Source: Wenzhouxiangella sp. XN24
GTDB taxonomy: Bacteria > Pseudomonadota > Gammaproteobacteria > Steroidobacterales > XN24
Reading direction: 5' to 3'
Length of the DNA: 64,000 nt
NCBI RefSeq assembly: GCF_011064545.1
Contig: NZ_JAAMFG010000026.1
Coordinates: 1-64,000 of the forward strand
In this document: positions 53,486 through 61,589 of the stretch, in pieces
Layout: each line of letters starts with the position of its first letter
How positions within the stretch are numbered: the stretch's first letter is position 1
Notes under the pieces: generated by a model
The model's database searches: none
What the model saw: only the letters and a program-made list of their open reading frames with translations
What the model was told of the DNA's origin: nothing
Position numbers and translations under genes: made by a program

Positions 53486-54786
53486 GGCTTGACGTCCTCG
53501 ATCGGACGCACCCGGAAATCCAGGATCTCACAGGCCTCGCGATACCTCTCCAGCAGGTCCTCCTCACTGCCTGCACCGAGGAAAATCTCCGCGACCTCGT
53601 AGCTGTAGCTGTCCTGCAGTTTCAGCTCGCCGAGCCGATCCCCCTGCTCTGCCACGAGACGGATCCGGGATTCCGGGAATCGTTCACGCAGGCGCGCGAT
53701 ATCCGCGTCCGTCGGTACCCGCTCGAGGATCCCGTCTTCGAAATAGCGCAGCATGAACTTGCCGGCCACCTTGTGGGGGCCTTCACGGAAGGGCATCTCC
53801 GGCCGGCGGCCGAGCGCGAGATGCAATATGGCCTGCTGGTTGGTCGCACCATCGACCATCAAAAAGAGCGGCGAATGCGACTTGGAAATCCGGGAGTTTA
53901 TTTCGAGCAACCGAATACTATCGCGCTCCGGGTCCCAGAAATACTCGATGTTGAACGCGGCGCCATCGTAGTCAAACCGTTGCATCACCCGTCGGGAGAC
54001 GTCTGCCATGCGTTTTTGCACCTCCTGTGGCAGATGCGACGGATACTGGTAACGCGTGAAGCTGGAACGGTGGCGGCCGGAGCGGACCGAGTCCACGATG
54101 CCAAGGAACTCGACCTCTCCCTGCCAGCAGTAACCCTCGACCGTGCACTGGTGCCCTGCCGCAATGATTTCCTCTGCAATGCAGTGATTGCCGTCGATGG
54201 GCGCGACCTCGGGTGGTTGTTCGACATGTGCGAGAAATTCATTGAAGCGCTCACCCAGCAGTCCGATATTGTCGCGAATTCGCGGCAGGTGCTCGCGTAA
54301 TGTCTCCGGGCCGTCGATATGGAAGCCGAGGAACGAGGAATGCGCCTTCACCGGCTTGATCCAGAACGGGTAGGCGATCTCGATATCCCCGACCGGGTCG
54401 TCGGCGAAGGGATCGATGGCCTGGAAGCGCGGCAGGTGTTCCGGGATCACCTCTCGTTGCACTCGTCTTGACCAGTACTTGTGCTCGCAGCGGGCCACCG
54501 CCTCGAGGCTGGCGCCCGGCATGCCCAGGCGCCGCTGGATCATCGGCACCACGACGCTGGTCGGGAAATCCCAGTAGCCGATGACCGCATCGACGCCTTC
54601 GCTCTGCTGTTCGAAAAGCGTCAGCGCGCGCTCCACCAGGATGTCCAGCGAGGGATAACCCTCTTCCGGGCTGTGTACCACTTCATCATGGTCGAACAAA
54701 GCATGAAAGCGATAGTCATCCCCTTTTATGGTTCGCAACAGCTCGAGATTGAATGGCTCGAGGGCCATCACCATGATGTTTTTCAT
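53482..54786 (-). CDS. ATP-grasp ligase of unknown specificity
   Basis: 434 residues; AAGGGAG seven bases before the ATG. The ATP-grasp fold spans ~100-330: F-W-I-K-P-V-K-A-H-S-S for ATP binding, A-E-E-I-I-A-A-G in the hinge, and the Mg-binding end N-I-E-Y-F-W ... L-E-I-N-S-R. The N-terminal ~95 residues form a pre-ATP-grasp Rossmann-like domain, the C-terminal ~90 an extra alpha/beta part. Such enzymes join a carboxylate to an amine or thiol through an acylphosphate. It is translationally coupled to a CocE/S15 hydrolase. No NRPS, carrier protein or resistance gene is nearby. Product unknown. Confidence 0.85.
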   Translation of the reverse strand: MKNIMVMALEPFNLELLRTIKGDDYRFHALFDHDEVVHSPEEGYPSLDILVERALTLFEQQSEGVDAVIGYWDFPTSVVVPMIQRRLGMPGASLEAVARCEHKYWSRRVQREVIPEHLPRFQAIDPFADDPVGDIEIAYPFWIKPVKAHSSFLGFHIDGPETLREHLPRIRDNIGLLGERFNEFLAHVEQPPEVAPIDGNHCIAEEIIAAGHQCTVEGYCWQGEVEFLGIVDSVRSGRHRSSFTRYQYPSHLPQEVQKRMADVSRRVMQRFDYDGAAFNIEYFWDPERDSIRLLEINSRISKSHSPLFLMVDGATNQQAILHLALGRRPEMPFREGPHKVAGKFMLRYFEDGILERVPTDADIARLRERFPESRIRLVAEQGDRLGELKLQDSYSYEVAEIFLGAGSEEDLLERYREACEILDFRVRPIEDVKP

Positions 54787-55008
54787 CCTGGGCTCCCTTG
54801 CCTCGCCGCGCGGGCCGGCGGCAGTCGCATGCGGCCGTTGCCGCGCCCGCCCCTATCAAAACTATAGTCGTTTGCATCGGCAGCGCCGCCCCGCGGATCC
54901 TGCCCGATTTCGCCACAATCGCTCCCGAATTTGCCCTGACCCGCACGCAATCGCGCCGGATTCAAGGCGTTAACTGTCTCTGCATCCACTCATGCGGAGA
55001 CCAGCCCA

Positions 55009-57096
55009 ATGCAACAGACCAGCGCCGCCGCCGTCCGCCCTTCGTGGCGCACCACGTGTCGACAAGCCCTTGCCTTCGTCGTGTTGCTGTTGCCCGGGAT
55101 CGTGTGGTTTCCCGGGGACGCGGATGCGACCGGGGCGACCCTTGCCCCGATACACGACCCGCGGGAAGCGAACGCGGGCAGCCTCTGGCTGCGACCCTCG
55201 CCAGAGGCGGACGTCATCGCCGGTCTCAGCGTCATGACCGGAATACAGGTCCGGGTGACCGGCAGTACCGCGCGGGTGGAGATCACGCAGCGATTCCGGA
55301 ACCCGTCCGACGAGTGGATGGAGGGTCTGTACGTCTATCCGCTCGCGTCCAGCGCGGCGGTCGACCGGCTGACGATGCATTTCGGGGAACGCATCATCCG
55401 CGGCGAGATCCAGCCGAGGGAGACGGCGCTTGCGCATTACGAAAAGGCACGCCGGAGCGGCCGGCAGGCGAGCCTCGTGGCGCAGGATCGACCGAACATG
55501 TTCATGACCTCGGTGGCGAACATCGCCCCCCGCAGCGAGATCACGGTGCGGATCGCGTACCTGGAGATCATCCCGTTTCGCGACGGGCGCTATACCCTCA
55601 AGCTGCCTTTGGCCATCACGCCCCGTTTCGTTCCGGGAGGCGCGCTGGAAGCGACGCCCGAAAGCGTCGCTTCCAGCGGCACCGTCCCGCGCGCGGACAT
55701 CGAGATCGACCTGCGGCCCGGTTTCCCGCTCGCGTCGCTGGACAGCCATCATCATGCCTTGACGGCCACCAGATACCGCTCCGAGACCGATCGACGCGTG
55801 GTTTCGAGCCGGGCGGCCATGGATCGTGATTTCGAGTTGAGCTGGACCCCGCAGCAAGTTGCCGATACGGTCGCCACGGCTTTCACCGCAACGAAAGACG
55901 CCGCCACCCACGCCCTGGTCACCCTGATGCCACCCGACACCGCCGCGCAGCCTGCGCCGCCGCGGGAAGTGATTTTCATCATCGACACCTCGGGCTCCAT
56001 GGGCGGCGACCCGCTGCGGCAGGCCAAGACTGCATTGCAGCTCGCCATCGCCAGGCTCGGCGCCGACGATCGCTTCAACATCATCCGCTTTTCCGATGAC
56101 GCAAGCGCCCTGTTCGCGGCGCCCCAGGCCGCGGACCCTTTGGCTCGTGCCACTGCGCAGCGCTTCGTGCACTCGCTGCGCGCCGACGGCGGAACCCGGA
56201 TGCACGGCGCACTGGCGCTGGCGCTCGACGCACCGTCCCGGGATGAACGACTGCGGCAAATCGTGTTCATCACCGACGGCAGCGTGGGCAACGAAGCCGA
56301 ACTGATAGAACTGATCGACAGCCGGCTCGGCGCCGCCCGATTATTCACGCTGGGCATCGGCGCCGCGCCCAACGCCTGGTTCCTGGCCGAGGCGGCGGCA
56401 GTCGGGCGCGGGAGTCCGACCTTCATCGCCGCGGCGGAACGCGTCGACGAGCGCATGGCGGACCTGTTCCGCAAGCTCGAGCGACCCGCCCTGCTCGACC
56501 TCGAACTGCACTGGCCGGACGGCGCGCAGCCGGACCTCGCGGCCCCGTTGCCGCTCGACCTGTACGCCGGCGACCCGCTCATGGTGGCCATTCGCCTGGA
56601 CGGCGACACGCCACCCAGCGGCCTGACACTCGCGGGCCGGGATGCGACCGGTCACTGGGTTCGCCAGGTGCCGATCGTCGTCCTCGAGGGAGAAACCGGT
56701 ATTGCGAAATTGTGGGCCAGGGAACGCATCGGGGCGTTATCGCGACGCAAGCGGTTGAGCCGGGACGCCGAGGCGCGCGAGGCCCTCGATGAGCGGATTC
56801 TTGCGTTGTCGCTCGATTACGGGTTGGTGAGCGAGTTGACGAGCCTGGTGGCGGTGGACCGCACGCCGGTGCGTCCCGGCGGGGCCGCCGGCGCCACGGA
56901 GCAGGTCCGCACGGCTGCGCCGGCCGGCACGCCATGGGCCCGTTCGGCCGGGTTCGCCCCGACGGCGAGCCCGGCACCCTTGCTGGCGTGGGTCGGCGCG
57001 CTGGCGCTGTTGTTCGGCGCGGGGATGTCGGTTCTGAGGCGCCTGGCGCATCGCCAGCGACTTTCCCAAGAGGGACATCCGGCGCGTCGGCCATGA
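55009..57096 (+). CDS. Marine proteobacterial sortase target protein (VIT-VWA)
   Basis: 695 residues: signal peptide (~1-40), VIT domain (~60-190), VWA domain (~315-490) with MIDAS D326-T-S328-G-S330, and a C-terminal sorting region. The tail has A-P-T-A-S-P (just before residue 655), a helix (L-L-A-W-V-G-A-L-A-L-L-F-G-A-G) and R-R-L-A-H-R. In relatives this place holds an LPxTG/LPxTA-like motif; here it reads F-A-P-T-A. The protein should be displayed on the cell envelope by the sortase whose ATG overlaps its stop. Its biological role is not established; VWA with MIDAS suggests metal-dependent protein binding. Divergent from the ATP-grasp gene. Confidence 0.92.
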   Translation: MQQTSAAAVRPSWRTTCRQALAFVVLLLPGIVWFPGDADATGATLAPIHDPREANAGSLWLRPSPEADVIAGLSVMTGIQVRVTGSTARVEITQRFRNPSDEWMEGLYVYPLASSAAVDRLTMHFGERIIRGEIQPRETALAHYEKARRSGRQASLVAQDRPNMFMTSVANIAPRSEITVRIAYLEIIPFRDGRYTLKLPLAITPRFVPGGALEATPESVASSGTVPRADIEIDLRPGFPLASLDSHHHALTATRYRSETDRRVVSSRAAMDRDFELSWTPQQVADTVATAFTATKDAATHALVTLMPPDTAAQPAPPREVIFIIDTSGSMGGDPLRQAKTALQLAIARLGADDRFNIIRFSDDASALFAAPQAADPLARATAQRFVHSLRADGGTRMHGALALALDAPSRDERLRQIVFITDGSVGNEAELIELIDSRLGAARLFTLGIGAAPNAWFLAEAAAVGRGSPTFIAAAERVDERMADLFRKLERPALLDLELHWPDGAQPDLAAPLPLDLYAGDPLMVAIRLDGDTPPSGLTLAGRDATGHWVRQVPIVVLEGETGIAKLWARERIGALSRRKRLSRDAEAREALDERILALSLDYGLVSELTSLVAVDRTPVRPGGAAGATEQVRTAAPAGTPWARSAGFAPTASPAPLLAWVGALALLFGAGMSVLRRLAHRQRLSQEGHPARRP

Positions 57097-57677
57097 CCCG
57101 CGGACCGTCGCGCACCGTTGTGCTGCCTGCAGCGCTGTGCATCATCGGCGCGCTCTGCATCGGCCAGGCCGGCTGGATCCATGCCAAGGCATGGCTGGCG
57201 CAGCGCCTCATCGTCGACGCGTTCGACCGGGCCGTCGCCGGCGAACCCGCCCCGCGTCCGTGGCCCTGGGCGGATACCGAACCTGTCGCGCGGCTGCATC
57301 TGCCCGGGACCGCCGATCCGCTCGTCGTCCTGTCGGGCGCCAGCGGGCGCAACCTTGCGTTCGGGCCGACCCATGACCCGTCCAGCGTCCGGCCGGGTGA
57401 GCCGGGCAACAGCATCTTCGCCGGGCATCGCGACACGCACTTCGCGCCGCTTGCCGGTGTCAGTCTCGGTGACACCCTCCTTGTCGAACGCGTCGATGGC
57501 CGCCAGGCCCGGTTCACCGTCCGCGCGCTGGATATCGTGGACAGCAGGCGATGGCGCATCCGGCTGGACGCCGACCAGCCAATGCTGCTGCTGGTGACCT
57601 GCTATCCCTTCGATGCGGTGGACCCTTCAGGCCCGCTGCGTTTCGTCGTCACGGCGGAATCGTCCGGCGAACTCTAG
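57093..57677 (+). CDS. Class GN sortase
   Basis: 194 residues; ATG 57093 overlaps the target stop (ATGA). One N-terminal helix (~9-27) anchors it; the sortase beta-barrel has catalytic H112 in A-G-H-R-D-T-H-F, C170 in L-L-V-T-C-Y-P-F and R183 in P-L-R-F-V-V. This is the Gram-negative (GN) class found in marine gammaproteobacteria, each paired with one VIT-VWA target. It should cut the target's C-terminal signal and join it to an unknown acceptor in the periplasm or outer envelope. Confidence 0.94.
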   Translation: MTRGPSRTVVLPAALCIIGALCIGQAGWIHAKAWLAQRLIVDAFDRAVAGEPAPRPWPWADTEPVARLHLPGTADPLVVLSGASGRNLAFGPTHDPSSVRPGEPGNSIFAGHRDTHFAPLAGVSLGDTLLVERVDGRQARFTVRALDIVDSRRWRIRLDADQPMLLLVTCYPFDAVDPSGPLRFVVTAESSGEL

Positions 57678-57696
57678 CCGTCGCCCGCACGATGCG

Positions 57697-58173
57697 TCAG
57701 GAACGGTCGGGGGGTCCGTCGGCGTCGTCCTCATCGTTATCGGCCTCTTCTTGAGCCGGGCCGGAACCGCTTGCGCCTTCACGCCGTGTCTCGATGATCT
57801 GCTCGACGGTTTCGTCAGGCACGGGTTCGATATCGGAAGCCGCGTCTTCTTCCTGGCGGGCGGCACGCTGGCGGCCGGCCCGTTCCGCAGCGGCTTCATC
57901 GATCTTATCGGTATCCTCCCAATCCTGGTCACGCGTGGGCAAACCGCTGATCCAGGACTCCTGCGGCTTCGCCTCCCCGGCGTCCTCGGCTTCCTCGGCC
58001 AGCGCTTCGGGATCTTCGGCAGCCTGTTCCCGCTTCTGGAGTTCTTCCCGCTGCTCCGGGGAAACGGCCTCATGCTGACCGGCCGTTGCGCCCGTCCCGG
58101 ACATCATGGCGGTCACCCCGATGGCCAGCACCAGCCAGCGTGGAAACGTAGTCGATTGTCTTGGCGTGTTCAT
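57697..58173 (-). CDS. Acidic secreted protein of unknown function
   Basis: 158 residues; CGGAG about eight bases before ATG 58173. Signal peptide ~1-31 (W-L-V-L-A-I-G-V, cleavage near A-T-A). The mature part is dominated by Glu, Asp, Ala and Gln, with a few aromatic residues in S-W-I-S-G-L-P-T-R-D-Q-D-W, and ends in a run of D/E/P; probably disordered. I recognise no family. It converges on the sortase gene 19 bases away. The 211 bases upstream of it (58174-58384) hold no gene; an inverted repeat CGTACGC/GCGTACG at 58301-58321 is the only structure seen. Confidence 0.6.
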   Translation of the reverse strand: MNTPRQSTTFPRWLVLAIGVTAMMSGTGATAGQHEAVSPEQREELQKREQAAEDPEALAEEAEDAGEAKPQESWISGLPTRDQDWEDTDKIDEAAAERAGRQRAARQEEDAASDIEPVPDETVEQIIETRREGASGSGPAQEEADNDEDDADGPPDRS

Positions 58174-58384
58174 ATCGTGCTCCGATGTGGCTTGCCGCCG
58201 TCACCATGGACGACGCGCGCTGCAGACAGCGCTTAACCGATCGTTGCACGAAGCATGCCAGCAGCCGGCCGCGCAGCACTAGGCTTCGAGGCCTCCCCGG
58301 CGTACGCCTCGCGAGCGTACGGAGTGGAAGTTTCTTCTTCTGCCATGGCAAGAATTACTTCAAGCCGGGCGGGACATTCCCATG

Positions 58385-58482
58385 TCAAAGGCGGTCGTTA
58401 TCGCGAATGAACTTGGCCAGGTCCGCGCGATATTGTTCCAGGGAGGGCTCCTGCAGGTACATCATGTGGCCGGCCGATGATC
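58385..58482 (-). pseudogene. Relic of the C-terminus of a peptidase S10 (serine carboxypeptidase) gene
   Basis: Immediately after the SLAC1-like stop, another frame reads S-S-A-G-H-M-M-Y-L-Q-E-P, continuing S-L-E-Q-Y-R-A-D-L-A-K-F-I to a TGA at 58385-58387. This is the end of bacterial S10 carboxypeptidases, where G-H-M holds the catalytic His. Only about 30 codons remain; the rest is replaced by the unrelated SLAC1-type gene, whose stop lies at the junction. It has no start or signal of its own and should not make an active product. Confidence 0.6.
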
Positions 58483-59442
58483 TCAATCCGGTTCGAAAAT
58501 GCTGCCGTTGGCCATTTCTTTAACGGTCCGCAGCGCAAGCAAGCCGATCACCACCGTGGCCAGCAGCAGCGACCCGTAGGCGACCCACAGGAAAAACAGG
58601 TTTTCCGTAAGCTGGAAATAGACCTGGCTGGCGATCGAAAAGGCGGCCAGCGGGAAGGAATAGGCCCACCACGACAGGTAGAACCTGGCGCTGAGGAAAC
58701 GCCGGAACTGGGTCAGGAGCAGGATCACGAGGAAAGCGGCGTTGAAGTACAAAATCCGCGCAACACCGTCGAGCGCGCCGGCGAGTTGAATATATGAGAG
58801 AAAACCGACGGCCGGCGGTGCAACGAGGATGAACAGGGTCGGCAGCAGCTTGGCGGGCATCGGGTCATGGAATATCACCCGGTTGAATATCAGCACCTGC
58901 AACACGAGCCAGTAGACCAGCCCGATGGAGAAATAGAACCAGGAAGCCTCGACGAAGCCGTGCTGCACCCCGGCGATCGGAACGAGAATATTGCCGACGA
59001 CCGGGATGAACCAGGCCGGCGTACTGTGCTCAATGGTGAAGTGGGTCTGGTGCATCCACTGCGTGAGCACATAGACCGTCAGGAGCAGGTGCACGGCCGC
59101 TCCGCTCACCCAGAGGATCCGTGACACCACGGGGGAGAGATCGAGCATCAGCATCGCGATCAGCAGCAGGCTGATCGAGAAGGCTGGGAAAAAACTCAGC
59201 TTGATCGGGTGATGCCATTCCTCGAGGACCTCCGCCCGGTAACGCACGAGCTTGATTCCGTAAAGGATCGACACGGCGATAAACATCATGATGCTGAGCA
59301 CGGTGAGCGCTTGCCCGGCCAGCGCCGGCATCGCGAGCGCCTCGTGTGCGCGGCGCCAGCTCAGTGCCAGGCCGGCCATGCCCATCACCGTGGCGAAAAA
59401 CGAAATATGGAAGTAACGCAGCTTTTCCCGGGCCGGCGGCAT
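58483..59442 (-). CDS. SLAC1/TehA-type (TDT family) anion channel or transporter
   Basis: 319 residues from ATG 59442 (GGAG upstream; the frame extension to 59556 is not supported). About ten helices in hairpin pairs, with F-F-A-T-V-M-G-M-A-G-L near the N-terminus, W-F-I-P-V-V-G-N and W-W-A-Y-S-F-P-L, all typical of the TDT/SLAC1 fold. Relatives move tellurite, C4-dicarboxylates or small anions such as chloride, nitrate or sulfite. The substrate is unknown. A conserved Phe gates the pore in SLAC1-type channels; several Phe are present. Divergent from the AI-2E-type gene by 181 bases, in which I see no clear site. Confidence 0.85.
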   Translation of the reverse strand: MPPAREKLRYFHISFFATVMGMAGLALSWRRAHEALAMPALAGQALTVLSIMMFIAVSILYGIKLVRYRAEVLEEWHHPIKLSFFPAFSISLLLIAMLMLDLSPVVSRILWVSGAAVHLLLTVYVLTQWMHQTHFTIEHSTPAWFIPVVGNILVPIAGVQHGFVEASWFYFSIGLVYWLVLQVLIFNRVIFHDPMPAKLLPTLFILVAPPAVGFLSYIQLAGALDGVARILYFNAAFLVILLLTQFRRFLSARFYLSWWAYSFPLAAFSIASQVYFQLTENLFFLWVAYGSLLLATVVIGLLALRTVKEMANGSIFEPD

Positions 59443-59623
59443 CGAATCATCTCCGGACTCGTCCCGAAGAGGACGAGGACGCATTCTGCCACTCGCCGCT
59501 CCCGCTGCATACGCTGCTCTCCCGCTGACTTGTCTGCAAGGATTTACTCGGCTCATCGCGACGACGCATACTGGGCCGCGATCCGGCGCGCTTCAGCCCT
59601 CGAAAACGACCAGGGAAATCCCC

Positions 59624-60757
59624 GTGAACGACACGCAGAAATGGCAATTACTCGCCCTGACGGCATTGATCGGCGGCCTCTTGTACCTTCTCGCGCCGGT
59701 ACTCACCCCATTCGCCGTCGCCGCGTTGCTCGCGTATCTCGGCGACCCGATGGCCGATCGCCTGCAGGGTAAACGCGTATCCCGCACCCTGGCCGTGGCG
59801 CTGGTCTTTCTGTTCATGACGCTGGGTGTCCTGCTTCTCGTGGTGATGCTGATTCCCATGGTGGAACGCCAGGTCAGTCGCCTGGTCGAGCGGCTGCCTG
59901 CTTACCTCGACTGGGTCCGCGAGACGCTTCTGCCCTGGATCGAGACCCGCTTCGGCGTGGCCACGGCTGGGTTCGATGGCTCACGTGCGGTCGAACTGCT
60001 GAAGGGTCACTGGCAGCAGGCGGGAGGACTCGCCAGCACCATCGTCGGCCAGGTGTCCCGTTCCGGCATGACCGTCGTCGTGTGGTTCACGAACCTGTTG
60101 CTGATTCCCGTCGTCACGTTCTACCTGTTGCGTGACTGGGACACGCTCGTGGAGCGCTTGCGGGCTCTGCTGCCGCGCGCGATCGAGCCCACCGTCAGCC
60201 GCCTCGCGAGTGAATCCGACGCCGTGTTGTCGGCGTTCCTGCGCGGCCAGCTGCTGGTCATGCTCTCGCTGGGTGCGATTTATTCCGTGGGCCTGTCCCT
60301 GGTGGGCATCGAACTGGCGTTGCTGATCGGCATGACGGCCGGCATCGTGAGCTTCATTCCCTATCTCGGCGCGATCGTAGGGGTTGCCGCCGGCCTGGTC
60401 GCGGCGCTGGTCCAGTTCGGCGACTGGTGGCACGTCGCACTCGTGCTTGCGGTATTCGGCACGGGCCAGGCCGTGGAGAGCTTCCTGCTGACGCCGCTGC
60501 TCGTCGGGGACCGGATCGGGCTGCACCCGGTCGCCGTGATTTTCGCGATCATGGCCGGCGGCCACCTGTTCGGCTTTCTCGGCGTCCTGATGGCGCTGCC
60601 GGTGGCCGCGGTGGTGATGGTGCTGTTGCGTTACGTGCACCAGCGCTATGCCGACAGTACGCTATATGGGCGGGCGAAGACCGCGTCGCCACCACCCGGC
60701 ACAGGGGCCTCGGGGGCCGATACGTCCTCAAAGCCCCCGTCCTCCGACCTCGAATAG
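59624..60757 (+). CDS. AI-2E-type permease (PerM/YdiK family)
   Basis: 377 residues from GTG 59624, with AGGGAA about eight bases upstream. Seven to eight helices, with a central amphipathic segment (~80-145), the family motif P-x-x-T-F-Y-L-L-R-D-W around 165-175 and the C-terminal G-H-L-F-G-F-L-G-V-L-M-A-L-P. Members are annotated as AI-2 exporters or Na+/H+ antiporters; for most the substrate is unknown. The Ser/Pro-rich tail (~350-377) is disordered. TVP38 gene follows after 67 bases. Confidence 0.87.
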   Translation: MNDTQKWQLLALTALIGGLLYLLAPVLTPFAVAALLAYLGDPMADRLQGKRVSRTLAVALVFLFMTLGVLLLVVMLIPMVERQVSRLVERLPAYLDWVRETLLPWIETRFGVATAGFDGSRAVELLKGHWQQAGGLASTIVGQVSRSGMTVVVWFTNLLLIPVVTFYLLRDWDTLVERLRALLPRAIEPTVSRLASESDAVLSAFLRGQLLVMLSLGAIYSVGLSLVGIELALLIGMTAGIVSFIPYLGAIVGVAAGLVAALVQFGDWWHVALVLAVFGTGQAVESFLLTPLLVGDRIGLHPVAVIFAIMAGGHLFGFLGVLMALPVAAVVMVLLRYVHQRYADSTLYGRAKTASPPPGTGASGADTSSKPPSSDLE

Positions 60758-60824
60758 CGTTCTCCCGGCCCGCTCCACTCTGAGCCCGGTGCCGGCGCTC
60801 ATCATTGGCTAGACTCATAGCGAG

Positions 60825-61589
60825 ATGAGTGAACCTTCCCGTCCAATGCCGCGAGGAACGGCACGGTCGCCGCTGTGGGCGATGGGCGCCGGAATCCTGT
60901 TTGTCGCGGCGCTGCTGGCCGTGCTGTTCTACCTGGATGCGGACGACCAGGTGCGACAACTGCTGCAATGGTTCGAGCAGCAGGGTGCCTGGGCGGCGGT
61001 GCTGTTCATCGTCGTGATGGTGGGCGTGGTCGTCCTGTTGCTGCCCGGGGTGCTGTTCACGACCGGGGCCGGCTTCGTCTTCGGTGTAGTGGAAGGTTCG
61101 CTCTACGTCGTGCTGGGAACGACGCTCGGCGCAATGGTGGCTTTTCTGATTGCGCGCCACGCTTTCGGGCAACGCGCAAGGAACTTCGTGCTGTCCCACG
61201 CTCGCTTACACCTGGTGCAGGAAGAACTGCGTTCGGAAGGCTGGAAGATCGTCCTGCTGACGCGCCTCGTGCCTTTCTTCCCGAGCAAGCTGGCAAATTA
61301 TTTCTTCGGCTTGACGCCGGTGCGGCTGGGCCATTTCACGCTGGGTTCCCTGCTTGGTTTCATCCCCTTCTCGGTCCACAACGTCTATCTCGGCTCGATC
61401 GCGTCCGACCTGGCCGCGCTCGGCACGGACGGCATGAACCGCTCACCCTTCCAGTGGCTGGTGTACCTGCTGGGATTCATCGCCACCGTCATTGCCGTCA
61501 TCTATCTGAACCGGATCGCGCGACGCGCACTGGCGCGATATACCCAGGGCGATACGGACGATTCAATGCAGGAACAGGTGTCACAATGA
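60825..61589 (+). CDS. TVP38/TMEM64 (DedA-superfamily) membrane protein
   Basis: 254 residues. First helix ~18-40; the family core (~60-210) shows P-G-V-L-F-T-T-G-A-G-F-V-F-G, the G-T-T-L-G-A re-entrant segment, L-T-R-L-V-P-F-F-P and G-F-I-P-F-S. DedA-superfamily proteins are linked to lipid scrambling and membrane homeostasis. Its stop overlaps the ATG of the glycosidase-like gene (ATGA), and that gene in turn overlaps a GT4 gene, so the three are a coupled operon. This suggests a job with a lipid-linked or envelope glycan. Confidence 0.88.
   Translation: MSEPSRPMPRGTARSPLWAMGAGILFVAALLAVLFYLDADDQVRQLLQWFEQQGAWAAVLFIVVMVGVVVLLLPGVLFTTGAGFVFGVVEGSLYVVLGTTLGAMVAFLIARHAFGQRARNFVLSHARLHLVQEELRSEGWKIVLLTRLVPFFPSKLANYFFGLTPVRLGHFTLGSLLGFIPFSVHNVYLGSIASDLAALGTDGMNRSPFQWLVYLLGFIATVIAVIYLNRIARRALARYTQGDTDDSMQEQVSQ

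Noticed and set aside
58301-58321. Inverted repeat CGTACGC/GCGTACG as terminator or operator
   Set aside because: No T-run and no promoter elements placed near it; too short to interpret alone.
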